7,285 nucleotides of DNA from contig JAFLCM010000123.1 in NCBI GenBank assembly GCA_017303565.1, forward strand, positions 1-7,285, read 5' to 3'. The stretch comes from Planctomycetota bacterium. GTDB lineage: Bacteria > Planctomycetota > Phycisphaerae > Phycisphaerales > UBA1924. This document shows positions 5,802 through 7,285 of the stretch, piece by piece (the stretch's first letter is position 1; the number at the start of each line of letters is the position of its first letter). The position numbers and the translations under genes were made by a program. The notes beneath the pieces were generated by a model, which did no database searches, was not told the DNA's origin, and saw nothing but the letters and a program-made list of their open reading frames with translations.

Positions 5802-7025
5802 CTACTGCTCGAACTTCGGCATCTCCATTTCCTTGGACACCTTCAGCCCCGCCCGCTCGGCCTGCGCCTCAGACAGCACGCGCCCCACCCGCTCACGGTA
5901 CTTGCGGCCCAGCTCCGCCATCTCGCTCCAGCGCTTCATCCAGTCGGTCTGGGCGTTCCGCGCCCACGGCATCGCCTTCTCCGGATCCGACTCCTGCAAC
6001 CGGAGCGACTCCTCGCCCTCCCGCTGAACCCGGTCGGCCCACTCGCGGTCGTGGTCGGCACGGATCGCGTCGATCTCGGCCCGCTGCTGTTCGGACACGT
6101 CCTTCAGCGCGTCCACCTTCCGCCAGTCCACCGGCCCCGCCCCGGTGTCGCCGAACCACTCCATCGCGCTCTGCGCCGAACCCGCGTTCCAGAACGCGAA
6201 CCGCACCCGGTCGCGGATCGGCTCGGGGAGTGTCGGAAGGACCTTGCGCAGCGTCGCGACGTTCACGTCCTGCAGGGGCTTCCACTTCGCGATCTGGTTC
6301 TGGTAGTACCGCGCTTGGAACGCCCTTGCGTACTCCTCCTGGTTCATCTCGCCCCGCTCGGGTGGCGCTTCGTCTTTCTTGAAGGACTCGGTCTGCTGCG
6401 CCGCCCGGTCGAGCGCGTCCTGGTACCCGTTGAGCGCGTCCGCCGCATCGGGCGGCAGCGGCGCGTCCTTCAAGGCCGACCGCACCACCGCCTCCAGGTC
6501 GACCGACGCCAGCCCCACCGTCCCGCGGGTCTCCCCCATCAGGTCCCGACGCGCCAGCCGCTTCTCCAGTTTCGACCACTGCGCGTCCTGGTCCGCCGTC
6601 ATCAGCAGCCGCACGTCGCTCAGGTAGTTCGTCCGGAGCTTCGCGATGTGCTTGCGGTACTTCTCGAACGTCGGCTGCGACTTCCGCCACAGTTCGGCGT
6701 CGTTCACCCAGTTCCCGTTGGGCACGAAGGTCTCCATGTACCACGCACCCATCTTCTTGCGGGCCTCGCTCACCTTCGCCTCGTACCCCTCGAACATGTC
6801 GAGCGCCCCCGACCGCTGGTCGTCCGTCGCGCCGACCACGTTCAAGAGCGACACCACCTCCTCACGCTCCAAGGGCTTGGGCGTCTCGTTGCTCTTGGCG
6901 TAGTTGATGCCCTGCCGCTCGCGCGTGTCCTGATCGAAGTCCACGCCCTGCGCCGCCGCCGGACGCGAAGCGAAACCCGCCAGCAACAGCGCCGCCGCGA
7001 ACCTGATCACCGCTCCTGGGCGCAT
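5802..7025 (-). CDS. exported helical protein with LTxxQ-like motifs (paralogue C)
   Basis: This 407-residue protein is the most divergent of the three complete paralogues. The signal peptide covers residues 1-25 (basic Arg2/Arg8, hydrophobic 9-18, cleavage A23-A24-A25 before Q26); the stretch ASRPAAAQ around the cleavage site is identical to that of the 405-aa protein. The mature part is charged, Trp-rich and helical. MTADQ at 142-146 is followed by a basic KLEKRLARR (152-160) but lacks the WPVVER block. LNGYQDALDRA (198-208) and LQDVN (251-255) align with the sister proteins, and LSEAQ lies at 384-388 near the C-terminus. The function is unknown; the Spy/CpxP resemblance rests on the motif only. 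The start is ATG 7025, with GAGGAG seven bases upstream. A TTG at 7040 is in frame but would lie inside the upstream gene and spoil the signal peptide. The upstream stop is only four bases away, so the two genes are coupled. Confidence 0.85.
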   Translation of the reverse strand: MRPGAVIRFAAALLLAGFASRPAAAQGVDFDQDTRERQGINYAKSNETPKPLEREEVVSLLNVVGATDDQRSGALDMFEGYEAKVSEARKKMGAWYMETFVPNGNWVNDAELWRKSQPTFEKYRKHIAKLRTNYLSDVRLLMTADQDAQWSKLEKRLARRDLMGETRGTVGLASVDLEAVVRSALKDAPLPPDAADALNGYQDALDRAAQQTESFKKDEAPPERGEMNQEEYARAFQARYYQNQIAKWKPLQDVNVATLRKVLPTLPEPIRDRVRFAFWNAGSAQSAMEWFGDTGAGPVDWRKVDALKDVSEQQRAEIDAIRADHDREWADRVQREGEESLRLQESDPEKAMPWARNAQTDWMKRWSEMAELGRKYRERVGRVLSEAQAERAGLKVSKEMEMPKFEQ

Positions 7026-7029
7026 GGGC

Positions 7030-7285
7030 TCACTCCTCAAAGGTGGGCTCTTTCACCTCGGCCGGCTTGAACGGCGAAGGCAACTTGGCGAGCAGTTCCG
7101 GCGTCAACGCCCCGCGCACTTTCGTCACCGCCGCCTTGTTGATCTCCGGGTACTTCTCGAAAAACTCCCGCGTCGACTGCCCCCCGCCGAACGCCGCCAC
7201 CGCGTCGTCGCCCGCCGCCTTCATCTCCTCCGCCCGCTTGGCGTTGACGCCCTTGTAAAGGTTTACCAGGTCGTTCTCCCACGCC
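7030..7285 (-). CDS. 3' part of a gene upstream of paralogue C, possibly a fourth family member
   Basis: The frame is open from the right edge of the window to TGA 7032-7030, so only the last 84 codons are seen. The visible part is helical and charged. It includes GALTPELLAKLP (residues 53-64 of the visible part), which resembles the C-terminal LTEEQRAKLP of the 405-aa protein though with Leu instead of Gln. The tail EPTFEE parallels the MPKFEQ ending of the next gene. This suggests, without proving, another paralogue. ATG 7224 is internal in the frame and need not be the start. The last two Glu codons (GAG GAG) double as the ribosome-binding site of paralogue C, so the genes form one operon. 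Confidence 0.65.
   Translation of the reverse strand, partial: AWENDLVNLYKGVNAKRAEEMKAAGDDAVAAFGGGQSTREFFEKYPEINKAAVTKVRGALTPELLAKLPSPFKPAEVKEPTFEE
7033..7038 (-). promoter_or_regulatory. Shine-Dalgarno for paralogue C, made of the last two codons of the upstream gene
   Basis: GAGGAG on the - strand encodes the terminal Glu-Glu of the upstream gene and lies seven bases before ATG 7025. It fixes that start over the in-frame TTG at 7040 and indicates translational coupling. Confidence 0.65.

Noticed and set aside
4500..7070. Very long + strand open frame (856 codons) antisense to the exported-protein genes
   Set aside because: It lies opposite the real genes, is full of Leu/His/Arg/Pro as expected for a complement frame in GC-rich DNA, and runs unchanged through two intergenic regions. 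The - strand genes have signal peptides, ribosome-binding sites and shared motifs.
1..7285. tRNA, rRNA, insertion sequence, CRISPR or prophage signals
   Set aside because: Reading both strands gave no transposase-like protein, no regularly spaced direct repeats and no recognisable structural RNA.

Overview
This 7.3 kb, very GC-rich bacterial window is densely packed with genes. The long serine-hydrolase and FAD-oxidoreductase pair, the large secreted coiled-coil proteins and the base composition suggest a Planctomycetota genome, perhaps of the Phycisphaerae. That is an impression from protein style; the window contains no rRNA or marker gene to prove it.

Layout. On the + strand there is a two-gene unit. 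A 5'-incomplete alpha/beta-hydrolase (1-1461) overlaps by 14 bases the start of an FAD-dependent amine-oxidase/desaturase-like oxidoreductase (1448-2731). Its 3' end runs 29 bases into the 3' end of a convergent gene. From there to the right edge everything is on the - strand. In transcription order these are a 3' fragment of a secreted-type protein (7285-7030), a 407-aa exported protein (7025-5802), a small apparently frameshifted ORF (5654-5429), a structured non-coding leader (5428-5268), a 405-aa exported protein (5267-4050), an intrinsic terminator (about 3985-3949) and a 409-aa exported protein (3932-2703).

The central observation is that the three complete - strand proteins are divergent paralogues. 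Each has a Sec signal peptide ending in an A-x-A site followed by Q, and a charged helical body. Each has an L-[TM]-x-x-Q-like motif near residue 130-146 followed by a basic stretch, a middle segment with a conserved V-x-x-[IV]-N helix, and a second L-[ST]-x-x-Q motif near the C-terminus. The partial fourth gene has a similar C-terminal tail. The L-T-x-x-Q motif recalls the Spy/CpxP (LTXXQ) family of periplasmic chaperone/stress-sensor proteins, but these proteins are much longer and their function is unknown. I could not assign a pathway to the array.

The spaces between the genes also carry signal. There are two hairpins and a perfect 15-bp palindrome ahead of the 405-aa gene, and a textbook intrinsic terminator that sits almost on top of the next gene's ribosome-binding site, which suggests attenuation or partial read-through inside the array. 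I found no tRNA, rRNA, insertion sequence or CRISPR array.
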